Shown in pieces: positions 47,851 through 60,470 of a stretch of 64,000 nt of DNA (positions are counted from its first letter, which is position 1; every line of letters starts with the position of its first letter). The position numbers and the translations under genes are program-made. Under the pieces are notes generated by a model. It was not told the origin of the DNA and made no database searches. It saw only the letters and a program-made list of their open reading frames with translations. Source of the stretch: Dryomyza anilis (lineage: Eukaryota; Arthropoda; Insecta; Diptera; Dryomyzidae); contig OX638130.1 in NCBI GenBank assembly GCA_951804985.1, positions 80,346,583 to 80,410,582 of the forward strand, given 5' to 3'.

Positions 47851-48400
47851 GTACACAGAAAAAAAAATCGACGTTAATACAGCAATCATAATTTACTACA
47901 CTCAAAATAATAAATCTGCAACAGTAGCAAAAAAGGTAGCGAAAATAGCAAAAATGTTTGCTGAAAAGAGAAAAGCGCCATGTTTTGTTGAAATAACAAA
48001 CGATAATTTGTGGTTTTGATTAAATTTTTTGTACATAATTACCTTAAATTAAGTTTCCTAGAAAACAAATAAAAGCATACTGTAATTGCAATTTAAAGTT
48101 AGCGAAAATGTAGCAGTCAGAATTTGCTATTAATAGCAAATTATTGATTTTGAATGTTTTCAATGTATTTAGAAAATACATTTTTTAAAAATGTCATTAT
48201 ACCAATTAACGAAGACTTCGATTAAGCAGAAAAATAATTTAATTTGAATGATAGACTAATTGTTATCCACATTATACTTACAATTCTCTTTTCTTTTATT
48301 AAAAGAGAACATTGATAACATTGTTGTAAAAGTATCTAATAACAAAGTCAACATCATCAGTTCTGACGGTACAAATTATGCAATATTTGTACCCGCTCAG
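47851..48400. repeat. AGCAAA/TTTGCT motif array with ACACTCAAAATAA end
   Basis: It begins with ACACAGAAAAAAAAATCG (47854) and then ACACTCAAAATAATAAAT (47898), followed by AGCAAAAA, AGCGAAAAT and TTTGCTATTAATAGCAAAT repeats. Plus frame 47786..48019 (77 codons, Lys/Ala-rich) derives from these. Confidence 0.45.
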
Positions 48401-49080
48401 TAAACCATTCGTTCGATAACGTTGCGAGATCTATGCGAGATGTGGGAAAATTGAAAAGATATTTGCTGTTACTCGTAGCGAAATAGTTAAATTTGACCCA
48501 GTTTGCCATGTCTCGGAGTTCTTTAATGATAGAATTTTTCTCGAACTAACTGCGATAAAAAAAGTTCAATCTCGTTGCTTTATCAACACTATTTTTTAAA
48601 ATTTTTCGTACAATAAAATTTAAGGAAATGATACGATATTTAAATATTTATCACATCAATATCGCAATGTCTTTCGAATCAATTTCGATATTCTATGCGA
48701 TATCGCTCCAGAATCGTGTTTTTTTCTCGTTTCGAATAAACTTAACTATCTCGTTACGATATCTGCGTACATCTTAGAACGAATTGTATTATATTAGATA
48801 CCAAATAATAATGGAATGAATTCCTCGACATCTAGAAATAGCCTCGAAGCGATATCGAATCGAATGATAGACTGGGTAGATTCGATGATTTCTACCGGAG
48901 TTTAATAGAAACGAATTCGAATAAATATCGAAAAGAAAAAAATCAAATTTTGACATTGCTTTGAAAATAATTGCGATATCGATTCAAATTTAATGACAAA
49001 ACACGAAATTTAAACATTTGGAAAAATATCGAAATTTGTATTGCGGGAATTAATAGCGAGATCAGTAGATTCCTACTGAT
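48401..49080. repeat. CGATATCG-rich array
   Basis: Repeated CGATATC, GCGATATCG, TTTCGAAT and TCGAATC motifs in both orientations, with AGCGAGATCAGTAGATTCCT near the right end. Same motif style as 22380..22560 but more varied. Non-coding. Confidence 0.5.
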
Positions 49081-50710
49081 ACTCTTTAGAGTGGTTCATC
49101 ACTTGATGCAACTTCTGCAATAAAAATAAAATTGTTATAACTACGGTTTCGGTTTCAAATACTACTCAAAATTGATGCGAAAGGGTACCGGGTACACTTA
49201 CAGGGCATTACCTGATCCGGATACCCAAGTAATTGAAAGTTTTTTTTTATCTGCGGTTAAGACCGACGCATAGTTGTAAATGCCATCGAAGTAAGTAAGT
49301 TTTAAGTACGATTTTTTCGACGTGCATTTAGATGACAGGTCCGTCATCTCTGCCGTCACTATGAAATGCAAATCGATGCGCATTTATATTGACTGCTTAT
49401 GGCAGTAAATTTACATTTGCCATCATTGATGTGAATTTTTTTTGTTATAAGGAAATCCTTAAAAATTACTTTTCAGTAGCTACCTATAGCATGCTGTATA
49501 TTTTGAAAATATATTCGTAAAACCTTCTCAAAATTCTCGGCAGCACACTAGGTTAATTTTCGTCTCTAGGATCCGATCCTCCGCATAAATAACCACAACA
49601 TAGTGGCTGCGATAATTTGATATAAAATCGCGTTTTAACATTAAACGATATACACTTGTATGGTGATAGTATGTGTGTGTATTGCGTGCGTGTGTACGGA
49701 ATACATAAGATTTAGCCAAACAATAAAGAAAATTTATGCAATGCCCTAGTTACGTGTCGGCCCAAACATAACTTTCAATTTTAAAGCAACGCGTGGAAAA
49801 CCTTTTAGCTTCAATGGAAATTATTTCAATATGTAGTTATTTCTCGAGACTGCTCGACTGTACGGTTTTTTTTTTTGTTTCTTTTATCTTTTTTTAATGT
49901 TTCTCCGGTTAGGATGAAGCAAATAACAATATAAAATATAATATTTTCATTAGTTATGTGCTTAAATAGGGATACCAGTAAATGTAAAACACTTTTGAAG
50001 TAAAATCTAAAACATTTCTGAACACGGTGCGGTGCGCCTTTCGAGCAGTTTTACAAGAGGGTTAATGGATGCAAATTAACATTTAAGAAGCTATGAAATA
50101 AAATGAGTTTGTATTTTAAATGAATATTATTTTTTTATACACATATTTTTTTTATTTATAAAAATAGAAAACTAATACAGTTAAATCTTCTGATTAAGTA
50201 GAATTGAGAAATATTATATAAAAGAAATTTTTAGTTAAGAAAGAATAGGTCAATTTTAAACTGGAAAACTGGAAATTTTAAACTGGAGGCAGTTTGATAG
50301 CTGTTGTGACGAATGAAGTTAGTAAGTAATATGACATGTATAGTCGATCTAAGATTTAAAATTTAAACATTACCGTTTAAAGTGACTCAAATGTCACCAG
50401 ACTTAACGAATTCTAATAATTAACCACAACTTGGCAACTCTGGTACATATCTATCTATATTAATAAAACAAAACGTCTTGCACTAACCGGGCGTATTTCT
50501 GAACAGATTTTAATGATACTGGTATCAAACGATTCATAGTATTCTATTGTATTGCGTGCTATACTTAGTTTTTATAATTTTAGAACAAAAAACGCCAGAA
50601 AAACGTAAAAACTAAATTATAACAACCAAATGAAAATGAGTACTGCATAGCCTGCGCTCACTGTGGTTAGTGCAGTGGATCACACTCTCTTATAACTCTG
50701 TCGCATGTTT
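49081..50710. other. Non-coding, with one short balanced stretch
   Basis: At 49383..49198 (minus) a 61-codon frame starts with ATG and reads MRIDLHFIVTAEMTDLSSKC onward, within locally balanced DNA. There are GTAATG and GTAAGT donor-like sites near its end (about 49210-49195). No family recognised, so it is not called a gene. The rest is AT-rich. Confidence 0.35.
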
Positions 50711-50868
50711 TTATACCCTACACTAAGAGTGAAAGGGTATATTCAGTTTGGTACGCCGTTTGTAACACCCAGAAGGAAGCATCTCCGGTATGGAAAAGTA
50801 TATATATTCTTGATCAGCATGACCTCCTGAGTCGATATAGCGATGTCCGTCTGTCCGTCTGTCTGTCC

Positions 50869-50950
<82 letters not shown>

Positions 50951-51350
50951 CTGTTGAAATCCCTAAGACTTTTAAAATTGAAGAGCTAGATAAATGAAAC
51001 TTATAACTTAGATTACTAATATACCTACGCTGTATGTGCGAAAAAATTGGCGAGATCGGTCCATTGCAACCTATGATCCGACCACTTTTGTTCAAATACC
51101 TCATATAAAATGTACATATAAAGATCAATTTTTATGTATACGTGCTTAGATAAACTTTTTTGGTCAAATATATATTGATATCATGCTCAAATACATGATA
51201 ATAATGTTTTCCGGCAAAAAGACTTGTGGTTCACAAAAAAAAAAATCGAAATTCGGTACACCTACCCATTTGTAAATATGGGTATCAAATGAATGGAAAT
51301 TCTTCAGCGATTGAATGTTTGTAGTTATTTTCAGGATTCGTATACCCTGG
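50711..51350 (-). mobile_element. Mini-me-like element with expanded GTCT tract
   Basis: Blocks on the plus strand: TTATACCCTACACTAAGAGT, GGTATATTCAGTTTGGTACG, CCGGTATGGAAAAGTATATA, TATTCTTGATCAGCATGACC, GAGTCGATATAGCGATGTCC, then (GTCT)n, a unique body and a terminal GGATTCGTATACCCTGG. This is the same core as at 6838, 8940, 23840 and 31040. The far boundary is taken from the second TATACCC box. Confidence 0.75.
50845..50954. repeat. (GTCT)n/(GTCC)n microsatellite
   Basis: About 27 tandem GTCT units with interspersed GTCC at the position of the mini-me GTCY proto-microsatellite. The minus frame reading Asp-Arg-Gln-Thr repeats is an artefact. Confidence 0.97.
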
Positions 51351-53979
51351 TTTTTTGTTGTTTTTGTTTGTTTTACACAGCAAACCAGAGAGTTGCAAAA
51401 AAAACAGAACTCTCCACGAAAAAGAGTTTTAATTATTGCGTTAAGAAAATATAATTTTTAATGTATTTAAATGAAATTAATAAAACAACATATTTCGAAA
51501 ACGTGAAATATAACCAACAATTAAATTAATAAAAAATTTAAAGAAAAAAACATTTAGTATCGTTAGTAATTAAATTTTAAAATATATTAAAAGTGTTTTC
51601 ACAGATTTGAAATATACATAAATTATTTAATATAAATTTATAAAAAAAAAAACTTGTAGGAAAAACAGAACTATGATTCAAATATAAAAAATATAAAATT
51701 GCAATGTAATTGCATAAAAAATGAATAAAAATATTTAAATTTTAAAGTTTTTATGGAATTTGGAATTTTGATTTTATTGGATGGTTTTTAGAAATATATT
51801 TCATGACGAACTACATTAATGAAACTATGTTTCCTACAGCACAAAGGACATCAGACCAAAAACTCTATATTGTAAATCCAAAAATATTACGAACATTTTT
51901 GGATTTACAAATAATTATATAATATATCTTCATATAATCTTGTTTTTCCTTTATATTTAGAGAGAAATTTTCAGCTAGCTGGATGGTTTTTACTAGTATA
52001 TATATATTTTTCAAAGTACTGTCGGATATTAACTTTTTTCTGTAAAACTTTTCCTTTTAATTTTGATGCTTCATCAATTAATTTGAATATTTTATCACTT
52101 GGAAGCATAAAAATTGTTGGATTTAAATATATTATTATATTTTTCAAAAAATATCAAAATACCACCACTACATTATATCAGTATGAAATTGTATGTCTCT
52201 GCGTGCAATTCCCTCCATTTTAATCAAATATTTCATAAACAGATTAAAAAAAATATTCAGAAAAATTTAAAACATTTTTTCGAAATTTTGACAGCAAATA
52301 CATTGCGAACTAATATTAAAAAGTTTTTAAGAAAGCTTTGAGAATTGTGATAAATTACTCTCTGGACACACTTTTTTGGTAACACAAATTTCTTTTTAAA
52401 CTTTTTTGCAAAAACTAGACACACATTTTTTTGCCAATTATCCGTAGGGCAAGTTTCATATTTTATTTTGTGATAAAGTTTGCATCTGCAACATCTCGAA
52501 ATCGTGCGATACAAAGTACCAAAAACAGCCTTTTTGCAACTTTGACTCGATTTTATGCAAAATCTCGACGTATATGGGTAATTCTGAGTACGCTGCAAGA
52601 ATCAGGAAGAAACAACCAGAAATGATAGGTTTCATTCCAGATTAAATTCTTGTAGAACAGTGTTATTTTCGGAACCATTAAAAAATTGTTTTTATTATAC
52701 ATTTTTTTTTTTTTTATTTTCACAACAAAGTAAAATAAATACAGACAAAACCTAGGATTTTTAATACAAATGTATTGAATGTTTGTAAAGAAAACCTGTC
52801 AATTTATGTAGTTATTTTTCACACAAACGCAACTACATCAGTTTAGTAAAAACAAATACATATACTTTTGGACGTAAATCTAATACATATGCATTTATTT
52901 TAAAAACATTTTTATTTATTTTTAGCGCAGACATTTTTTCGGTTTATAAATTCGGTGTATAAAAACAGTTTTTTCCAGAATTGTTTTCAAAAAGGCAGCA
53001 TAATAGGAAAAAACTGTGTATACAGTATTTTCGATTTTCAAAAGATTTTTCAAATTTGTTTAAAATTTGAATTAAAAACAATTTCTCTTAAAATGACATA
53101 AATTTTGATTTAAAATAGTGCAACTCCCCTACAACAGAAATGCAATGTCGTCCACCGACGCAATAGTCTTTTTTTTTTATTTAGTGATATGACTGAAAGA
53201 TTTTTTAAGAGCCAAAGAGAGACAGAAAGCACAAAGACGAAAAAAACTCCCAAATGGTACTGTCAACCGTCAACAAAGTGAATTTATTTGTACTTGGATT
53301 TATTTATGACATGCGCAATTTTTTCCATATTTTATTTTTATTTTCATGTTTGCAGTTTTTGTCATTTATTTTTGCATTTTTTCGTACTCAGTGTCAGCTG
53401 ACAGTTTTTGCAAGTTTAATGTTTGTTATGCGACTCAACATCAACCACATTTTCCTTGTTTAACCACACAATAAAAATAAAAATAAAAAATTACAATTAC
53501 AGCAAAAATATATTTTTAACATATATAATAACTTTCAATGAGTTCATATATGTAGTTGGTGAATTATTAGTATATTATGGTTAGTACACTCAGAAAAAAT
53601 ACCATTCAAATTATAGACAACGGAATAAATAATTATTTTAATTAGTGAATGCTATTTTGATGTACTACAAAAAAATCATTAAAATCTACTAAATACTATT
53701 TCCTATGAAAATATTTTTTAAAGTTGTATCATGTGTACAATACAATCAAAAAACTGTGTTTTAAAATTGTAATTATTTGAATATTACATTGTCCTGATAT
53801 AATAAAATCGACATTCTGATGATGATCTAGAAAATGTGGTCATTTCATCATACTTATAATTACACTATTCAACATAACATGAAAAAAGAAAAAAATATCT
53901 CAAAAACCTTACTTAATAGGAAAAACTGAATATGCAATCACAACCAGCACCAGCGAATTATATAGACTTCATATATATG
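51351..53979. other. Non-coding, very AT-rich
   Basis: No gene supported. The minus frame 52598..52257 (113 codons, Lys/Cys-rich) lies in AT-rich DNA, lacks recognised motifs and competes with a plus frame. An ACACTCAGAAAAAATACC terminus-like sequence lies at 53586. Poly-T runs are frequent. Confidence 0.4.
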
Positions 53980-54592
53980 GGATGCACCCATTCTACTCCG
54001 ATCGGAGTACATCTACTCCATTTCATTTGTATTTTTAAAATCTACTCTATTCTATTTTTATTCCTTTCTCATAATTGTTTACTCAATTTTACTGAAATCT
54101 ACTCCCTTTGCAAACATTTTTTTTTTAATTTGAGAAGAAATAATAAAATTGTAACATTATAATTTTTCTATGATCGATTATCTATAAAATGTATGTAATT
54201 TTTTTTTTCTTTAGTCTTTAAATTGTGAAGTTATAATTAATATACGTTTCTATAAACTTTATAAAGGTAATTATGAAAACACCATGTATTTCATTGGGTG
54301 TTCCAGATAAACTCCAACTCTAGAACGGACCACCCTATTTTAGTAGTATTTTAGAAAATCTATAACATAAGAAAATTAATACAAATGTTAAAAATTAACA
54401 TATCTATTAAATTATTCAAAATCTAATAAAATAATGCATATTTTTACTCCCTTTTCATCAAATTTTCTTAATCATTAAACATCAAATCTACTCCATTTTG
54501 CAATATTTCCAATTCTACTCATTTTTTCTCATTTCTACTCCCCAAATTTTCAAAATTTACTCCATTTGCATTGGCGAAAAGTGTGAACACTG
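53980..54592. mobile_element. TACTCC-motif dispersed repeat, copy 1 (uninterrupted)
   Basis: It opens with GGGATGCACCCATTCTACTCC, split by a palindrome CTACTCCGATCGGAGTA, then TCTACTCC/TTTACTCC recurs at both ends around an AT-rich middle that contains CATTGGGTGTTCCAGATAAA and GGACCACCCTATTTTAG. It ends near GGCGAAAAGTGTGAACACTG. Copy 2 at 57005 has the same order. No coding capacity. Confidence 0.7.
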
Positions 54593-54651
54593 ATGGAATG
54601 TCAATGGCAAAAATCGTGTTGGGTAGTGTTATCTTAATACAATATCTGTAT

Positions 54652-55437
54652 GCACGCAGAGAATAAATATGTTTGCGAAATGATCGCGGCAATTATACTA
54701 GATGGTTGTCGCAATCAAAACATAGAATTTTAAATTATAAATCAACACTATAATGTTCATAATAATCATGTTATTGTTATAGAAATTATTATAAAATGAT
54801 TGTCTCTTTGAAATTCAAAATGGTTGAAGAAAAAATGGCGAATAACAATAATACATGATATTAATAATTATTTAGTTTGTGTAAAACTAAAATATTGTTT
54901 ATAAAAACCATGTTATGGTTACCATAAATATAACCACGCACTAAATATGTAAAATATTAATTATTTTATGTTATCATTTAGTTATCATAATGTAGTAACT
55001 TTAAATTTGCATTCATCGCATCACTTTAATGCTTTATGTCATGCTTTATGTCATGCTTTATGTCATGACGATATCAAAATAAATATATTTCGGAAAATTA
55101 TAAACGTTAATTTGTATATGATTAATACATTTTATATGAAAAGCTCAATAGTTTAAAAATCAATAGTCATTTTAAATTTCATGTTTTACACAAATAGTAG
55201 TTTGTGAATCATATTATAATTATATATGAATCATATTAAGTTTGCGTCCGATTATAACACAGTCAGTGAAATCATGGTTGCGTGATATCATAATATGGTC
55301 ACCGAAAATTATGTTTGAGTGATACAATCACTGAGAATCATATTTCAATAATGTATAATCATTATTTGATATTTATACCATGCCTACAATCATAGTTTGA
55401 TGCAATAGTTTGATGCAACCATGTTTTTCCTGCGTGT
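54652..55437. mobile_element. TIR element with AATCAT/ATGATT motif array
   Basis: The left end is TGCACGCAGAGAATAAATATG, given here in two parts as TGCACGCAGAGAA and TAAATATG; the right end, read inward, is TACACGCAGGAAAAACATG. The interior repeats AATCATA, ATGATT and TCATAATATG in both orientations. Length about 786 bp. No transposase. Confidence 0.6.
55033..55068. repeat. Three tandem 12-bp units GCTTTATGTCAT
   Basis: Perfect threefold tandem repeat inside the TIR element. A small minisatellite. Confidence 0.9.
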
Positions 55438-56604
55438 ACTCGCATCTATTATATTCTTGTATGTGCTCTCTGGTAACTGATTAAATATTGCAGCATATAT
55501 TTTTTTAATTAACGATACAGCAGTAATAAGTGTAGACATTAAAAATGCATATTACTTACTTTGGAATTCAATTCACTTTTCGTTGCATACATTATACAGA
55601 ATCGAGTCGTTGTTCAGGCCGTTCTAGATATGTGGTGCGTGTTTGATATTGTTTGCTCAGCAATTTGCTTTTGTGAAAAACGCTAAAAGAATAAGCAGAA
55701 AGAGGAAAGTGTTATTTTTTTTTTATATAATAAAAATATAAAATATATATAAAAAAAACTTGGCAGGATGTCAGAACCAGAACAATTTGCAACTGGACAA
55801 ATTATTTACACTGATGTTGTTTATTCAATCATCTAATGAAAACAAGACCTATTTGTTATTCTATTGGTTATAAACAGGTATTCGCCGATGTGTCCTATTA
55901 AAGTATCTCGCAGCAACGCAAATGTTATACACAGCAGTCATAACGTGTGGGAGTGGTAGATGTCCTACATCGAATATTAATTTACATTCAATTCGCTGGG
56001 GTAAAATTACATTTACAACTCATACGACGTACTTTCAACAAACTGGGTCATTTTTTTAGATCATATTAAATTCTGCAAGAGTATTAAAATTATAATAATA
56101 ATTTCATATTGTATAAGTTCGTGTGCATAAATACATGAGGTACATAGGACGTAAAGAAAAACGAACTAAATTAAAAGCCACAATTTATCCAAGTGATAAT
56201 AAGGTTTAAACTATTACAATTAGTTTAATGTGTGTGACATCAATTTTAATAATAGGGTTGACTATTATCTACTTAATATAAAAACAGCTCTGCAAACATA
56301 AATAAAGAAATATAATTGCTTGTTAAATATAGGAACCATATAATTGAAATAACATTTCAGAATGTAAATTAAAAGAAAATCAGTAATGGTAATATAAATT
56401 ATATATTTAATTTTAAATCTGTCACTTTTAATTAAAACGTTCATGGAAATCAAGCCTAAAAACATTTAACACATTTACTTTTAAACTTATTTTTGTTCAT
56501 GTGACTCAAAAGTAGTACGTAGCGACGAATTTTATTATTTAATTTCACTAATTGATTATTTTAGGGAATCCTAAAAATCAATTATAAGATCAGAATTCGA
56601 TAAG
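55438..56604. other. Non-coding
   Basis: AT-rich; the stretch 55560-55690 is more balanced. On the minus strand AATTCCAAA|GTAAGTAATA near 55556 is a possible 5' splice site in the kekkon orientation, without a convincing partner. No gene. Confidence 0.3.
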
Positions 56605-56908
56605 ATACTCGTGCCAAATGTCAGCTGACATTATCCAGGTAATTGTAAGGTTTTACATCTGTCCCTGTTCAGATACTCGTGCCAAAGGTCATCCTTGTAT
56701 TGGTTGACTACGATAAGCCTAATATTAAATTGCATAGTATGAAATAAGTGTAAAGTCAGGCAGATCAGACAGTAACCAGATCATGATAGCAACCTAATCA
56801 GGAAAGCAACCTCAAATGGCAGAAACTCAAATGGAATGCTGATTTATTAAAAGTCAGCCAAGTCTGATCACACAATTATATCATCCAGAACTAAATTTCC
56901 ACTCAGGT
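56605..56908. mobile_element. Copy of a MITE family ending AAATTTCCACTC
   Basis: It contains ACTCGTGCCAAATGTCAGC twice in variant form, AAGTCAGCCAAGTCTGATCA and the terminal block CATCCAGAACTAAATTTCCACTCAGG (given as CATCCAGAACTAA then ATTTCCACTCAGG). The same right-hand block occurs at 60345-60393 and 60760-60777. The left boundary is uncertain. Confidence 0.5.
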
Positions 56909-57004
56909 TCCGGTAGACATTTTTTTTAATGAAAAGCCTTATATCACTCCAGAATTTGATCAGAACAATTTCTTAGCACCCCAAATATAATTTTTGTAAT
57001 AACT

Positions 57005-58947
57005 ATCTGTAAATTAAATGGAATATTTTTGCTCTGGGCCTTAGATTGTGGAAGTTATAATTAAATAACAAAATTTTTAAAGTAAATTTAGGATACACCA
57101 TGAATTTCATTGGGTGTTCTAGATACTCCTCAACTCTAGAACATACCACCCTGTATACTAGACTGATTCAAAAAAACTGAGAAAAAGCTTTTAAAACCCA
57201 AAAAAAAAGTGATCCTGTGATATTTCGCAAAGAGCTTAAAGGACATTTTTGAGCTTTTAATGACTATTTTCAACAATATTATTGTTACTCCAAGTATAAA
57301 AAGATATCACTCAATTTTATTTTTTTATTTAATTTAAAATCACTTACTGAAATTATGATTTTTTAAACTATATATTTTTAGTTAACCGTTAAAATTTCAT
57401 GACTGGCCAAACACGAAAAATGTCGACTTTTTTACTATAGTAATTTTAACGGTCGAAAATTTTCTAATTTTATACTAACGAGTTTGGGATAACATTTTTG
57501 TATTATTGCACATACTTTTAATTATCTTTAAAATGATATGTCTCTCTTATATTTTTAGATATCGTTTTATTAGTACATAGTAAAATCTGCACTCCTGCCT
57601 AAAACACTCTCAACACAAAAGTTGATGCCCACCCCAAATTCTTCAAGAAAATGTTTCGGATATCCCTCCCGAGTAAGAGAAATAAAAAATCGTTGGCACA
57701 TTTTATTAGATATCACAGTTTAATAATTTTTTGGGTTTTTGATTTTTTTTAACAATAAGTTGAATGTTTTTTTTTTTGCTTAAATTATTAATTTTTTCCA
57801 CTAAATAAAACTTTAAAAAATTTTACATAATTTGTCCACCATTACGGTGGTCCTTTAATGAGCATTATATCCTTAAGTTGTCCGTTCATAGATTAACTTG
57901 TCTACAAATATTTACCAAACATAAAAAAATCAATCAGCTAACTTCTAAGGTTGGAGAGATATTACAACTCAAAATCCAATTTTCTTGAAAATTTAGTCTA
58001 ACTAATTTTAAGATTTTAGTAAACCATATATAATGAAGTTTAAACTCATCAATATTCTTATTGACACTCTAAAAGTAGAGTTTATTATCAACATTCTTGA
58101 AAAAAAAAATCTAACTCCTGTCGTGGATCGTGGAAATTAACCCTTCATATAATTTTCTTATTTGATTTCCATCAAAATATATTATTTTTTAGGCTAGCGC
58201 TAGCGGATACTTTTAGTATGTACGAATAATGCGATACCTAAAAATATAAGAGTTACATAACATTTTAAAGATAATTGTATGTGCAATAATAGAAAAATTT
58301 TATCTTAAACTCATTAGAATAAAATTAGAAAAATTTCGACCGTTAAAACTACTATAGTAAAAAAGTCGACATTTTTCGTGTTTGGCCAGTCATAAAATTT
58401 TAACGGTTAACTAAAAATGTATAGTTTAAAAAATCATAATTTTAGTAAGTGATTTTAAATTAAATAAAAAAATAAAATTGAGTGATATCTTTTTATACTT
58501 GGAGTGACAATAATTTTATTGAAAATAGTCGTTAAAAGCTCAAAAATGACCTCTGAGCTCTTCGCGCAATATCACAGGATCACTTTTTTTTGGGTTTTAA
58601 AAGCTTCTTCTCAGTTTTAGAGGTCCTAGTTTCAGAAAGTCGACGCGGAGCGAAGGAAAAAATAGTTCTAGATTTTTCATACAAATTTGAATCAGCCTAC
58701 TGTATTATATAAAATCCATAAAATCAGAAATGAATAAATAAGTTAAATTTATCTATTAATTTATTTGATAAATAATGCATATTTATACTTCCTTTACTTT
58801 AAATTTACTCCTATTTTTATTTTCTACTCCTTTTACATTAAATCTACTCCATTTAAAAAAAAATTAATTCTACTCTTTTTTACTCATTTCTACTCCCCAA
58901 ATTTTCCAAATCTACTCCATTTGAATTGGCGAAAAGTTTGAATACTG
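57005..58947. mobile_element. TACTCC-motif dispersed repeat, copy 2, interrupted by a hairpin element
   Basis: The left part has TTAGATTGTGGAAGTTATAATT, given as TTAGATTGTGG and AAGTTATAATT, then CATTGGGTGTTCTAGATA and ACCACCCTGTAT, matching 54225-54340 of copy 1. After the insertion it resumes with TATAAAATCCATAAAATCAG, TTCTACTCC repeats and TTGGCGAAAAGTTTGAATAC. The 5' motif-rich end seen in copy 1 is missing. Confidence 0.7.
57159..58699. mobile_element. 1.54-kb hairpin element with TAGRCTGATTCAAA ends
   Basis: The ends are TAGACTGATTCAAA and, inward from the right, TAGGCTGATTCAAA. Long inverted arms follow: AAGTGATCCTGTGATATT, TAACCGTTAAAATTTCATGA and TGGCCAAACACGAAAAATGT on the left pair with the block 58350-58620 on the right, roughly 400-450 bp per arm. 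Flanking 8-mers CTGTATAC (57151-57158) and CTGTATTA (58700-58707) share the first six bases. The uninterrupted paralogue at 54333 shows the host repeat without the insert. hAT-like by end and duplication length. No protein. Confidence 0.82.
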
Positions 58948-60169
58948 TTCTTCTGTCTTATTTAAAATCAGGTAAGCCTGATCAGACAATGATATCCTCT
59001 GAGAAATAGACTAATGCTTGTTTGAATTCGTTACTATCTAAAGTAAAATTTTAAATTTGAATGTCTAATGTTAAAACGAGAAGTGACATTTTTGAAGTTA
59101 AGTTAATTTCAAATTCAATTAAAACTTTAAATTTAAATATGAATCATAATTTTGTTGTTTTTTACACTGTACAGAAAAATATGTATATAATAAAATATTT
59201 TTTATTTGTTATCGTGCTGCATATACGTATAAATACGTATAAATATAATAGCTCCAATATTAAAAATGTTTTAAGAACTTGTCTAGCAAATATTTAACAT
59301 CACTCAAGTCTCAAGTCAGTGTGTAAAAAGTAGTCATTATTTACTTTTTAAAGGTTGAGTGCATTCCTACATTTCAACTACAGTTGCCAAGTATTTGAAT
59401 AACAAACTATATTTATTGAAATAATTTCTGCAATGTTACAATTGATGTAGGGTGCTACGATAGTCAGCAACTTAAACTTGTTAATTGAAGCCAATTGAAG
59501 TAGCACAATCTACACATCACAGACTCCACATTAAGCAGTATTTATTAATTCAAGAAAAATTAAGTGGCATAAAAGGCGACCCATCAACAGACGTCTGTTT
59601 ACAAAGAAAACAGATTCAATTGACCCTAAAAGTATTTTTCCAAACATGCCTCTTAGTTAGTTATATTTTGTTCAGTCTTTTACCCACCTACCACCTACAG
59701 ATAGACGGATAGACGGACAGACAGACAATTGGCCGCCAAACAAACGTGAACTTTACAAATTATTTTTTATTTTATGTATTTCTGCTAGGCTGATTTACAC
59801 AAATTATTGTTAGCGAATAACATATATATTCTTTACTGTTTATTTGTCTTTACCGTTTCCTATTCAAGGAGAATTTTTTCACATTTCTAGGAGAAAATAT
59901 TTTTTTTTTTTTTGGGAAGAACTACAAAATTGTGTCACTAGCTCTTTTGCATTTGAAATACTTTTAATATATGCAAATACTTCACATTATAAAACAATTC
60001 ATCATTTGCTAAGGACTAGTCTTATTTGACATCCGTCTCTGATCAGAATAAGATAAAGCGTCTCCACCAACAGCGACCTGACATAATCCCGATCAGAGTC
60101 GGATTGATTTATTCTACTTTCAAATCTACGTAAGGCAATCTAATCAATTAAGGTAACCTTATACTTACT
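58948..60169. other. Non-coding, with fragments of the CCACTCGGGT family
   Basis: GTAAGCCTGATCAGACAATG (58970) and CTGATCAGAATAAGATAAAG (60038) are internal pieces of the MITE family seen on the right. GATAGACGGACAGACAGACA occurs at about 59710. The plus frame 59485..59712 is not recognised. Confidence 0.4.
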
Positions 60170-60393
60170 TCTCGAGTGGAAATTGTGCTAAGGTTAGCCT
60201 TATTCCGAGAAAATTGGCAATTGAAATTTAATTATGCATCGAATGAAATAAAGTTTGGATAGAGGATAAGATCGGGCAACCTGATCAAAATAACGTTACT
60301 TTTTGACTTAGGCTCTGACAACGCAAACTGGCACTGAAGCAAGCAAACCTGATCAGACAATGATCTCATCCTGTATCAAATTTCCACTCGGGT
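60170..60393. mobile_element. MITE with CTCGAGTGGAAA / TTTCCACTCGGG ends
   Basis: Left end TTCTCGAGTGGAAATTGTGC; right end CAAATTTCCACTCGGGT. The interior holds CCTGATCAGACAATGATCTC, typical of the family. About 224 bp, non-coding. Confidence 0.6.
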
Positions 60394-60470
60394 AATAATA
60401 ATTTAATTTGGTTAACAAAATTATTCTAATAAGATAAGAATTTGAAATGGCTCTGACATTACAAAATACT

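Noticed and set aside
50814..51128. 104-codon minus frame with Asp-Arg-Gln-Thr repeats
   Set aside because: It is translation of the GTCT microsatellite.
52257..52598. 113-codon Lys/Cys-rich minus frame
   Set aside because: AT-rich composition, a competing frame on the other strand and no recognisable motif.
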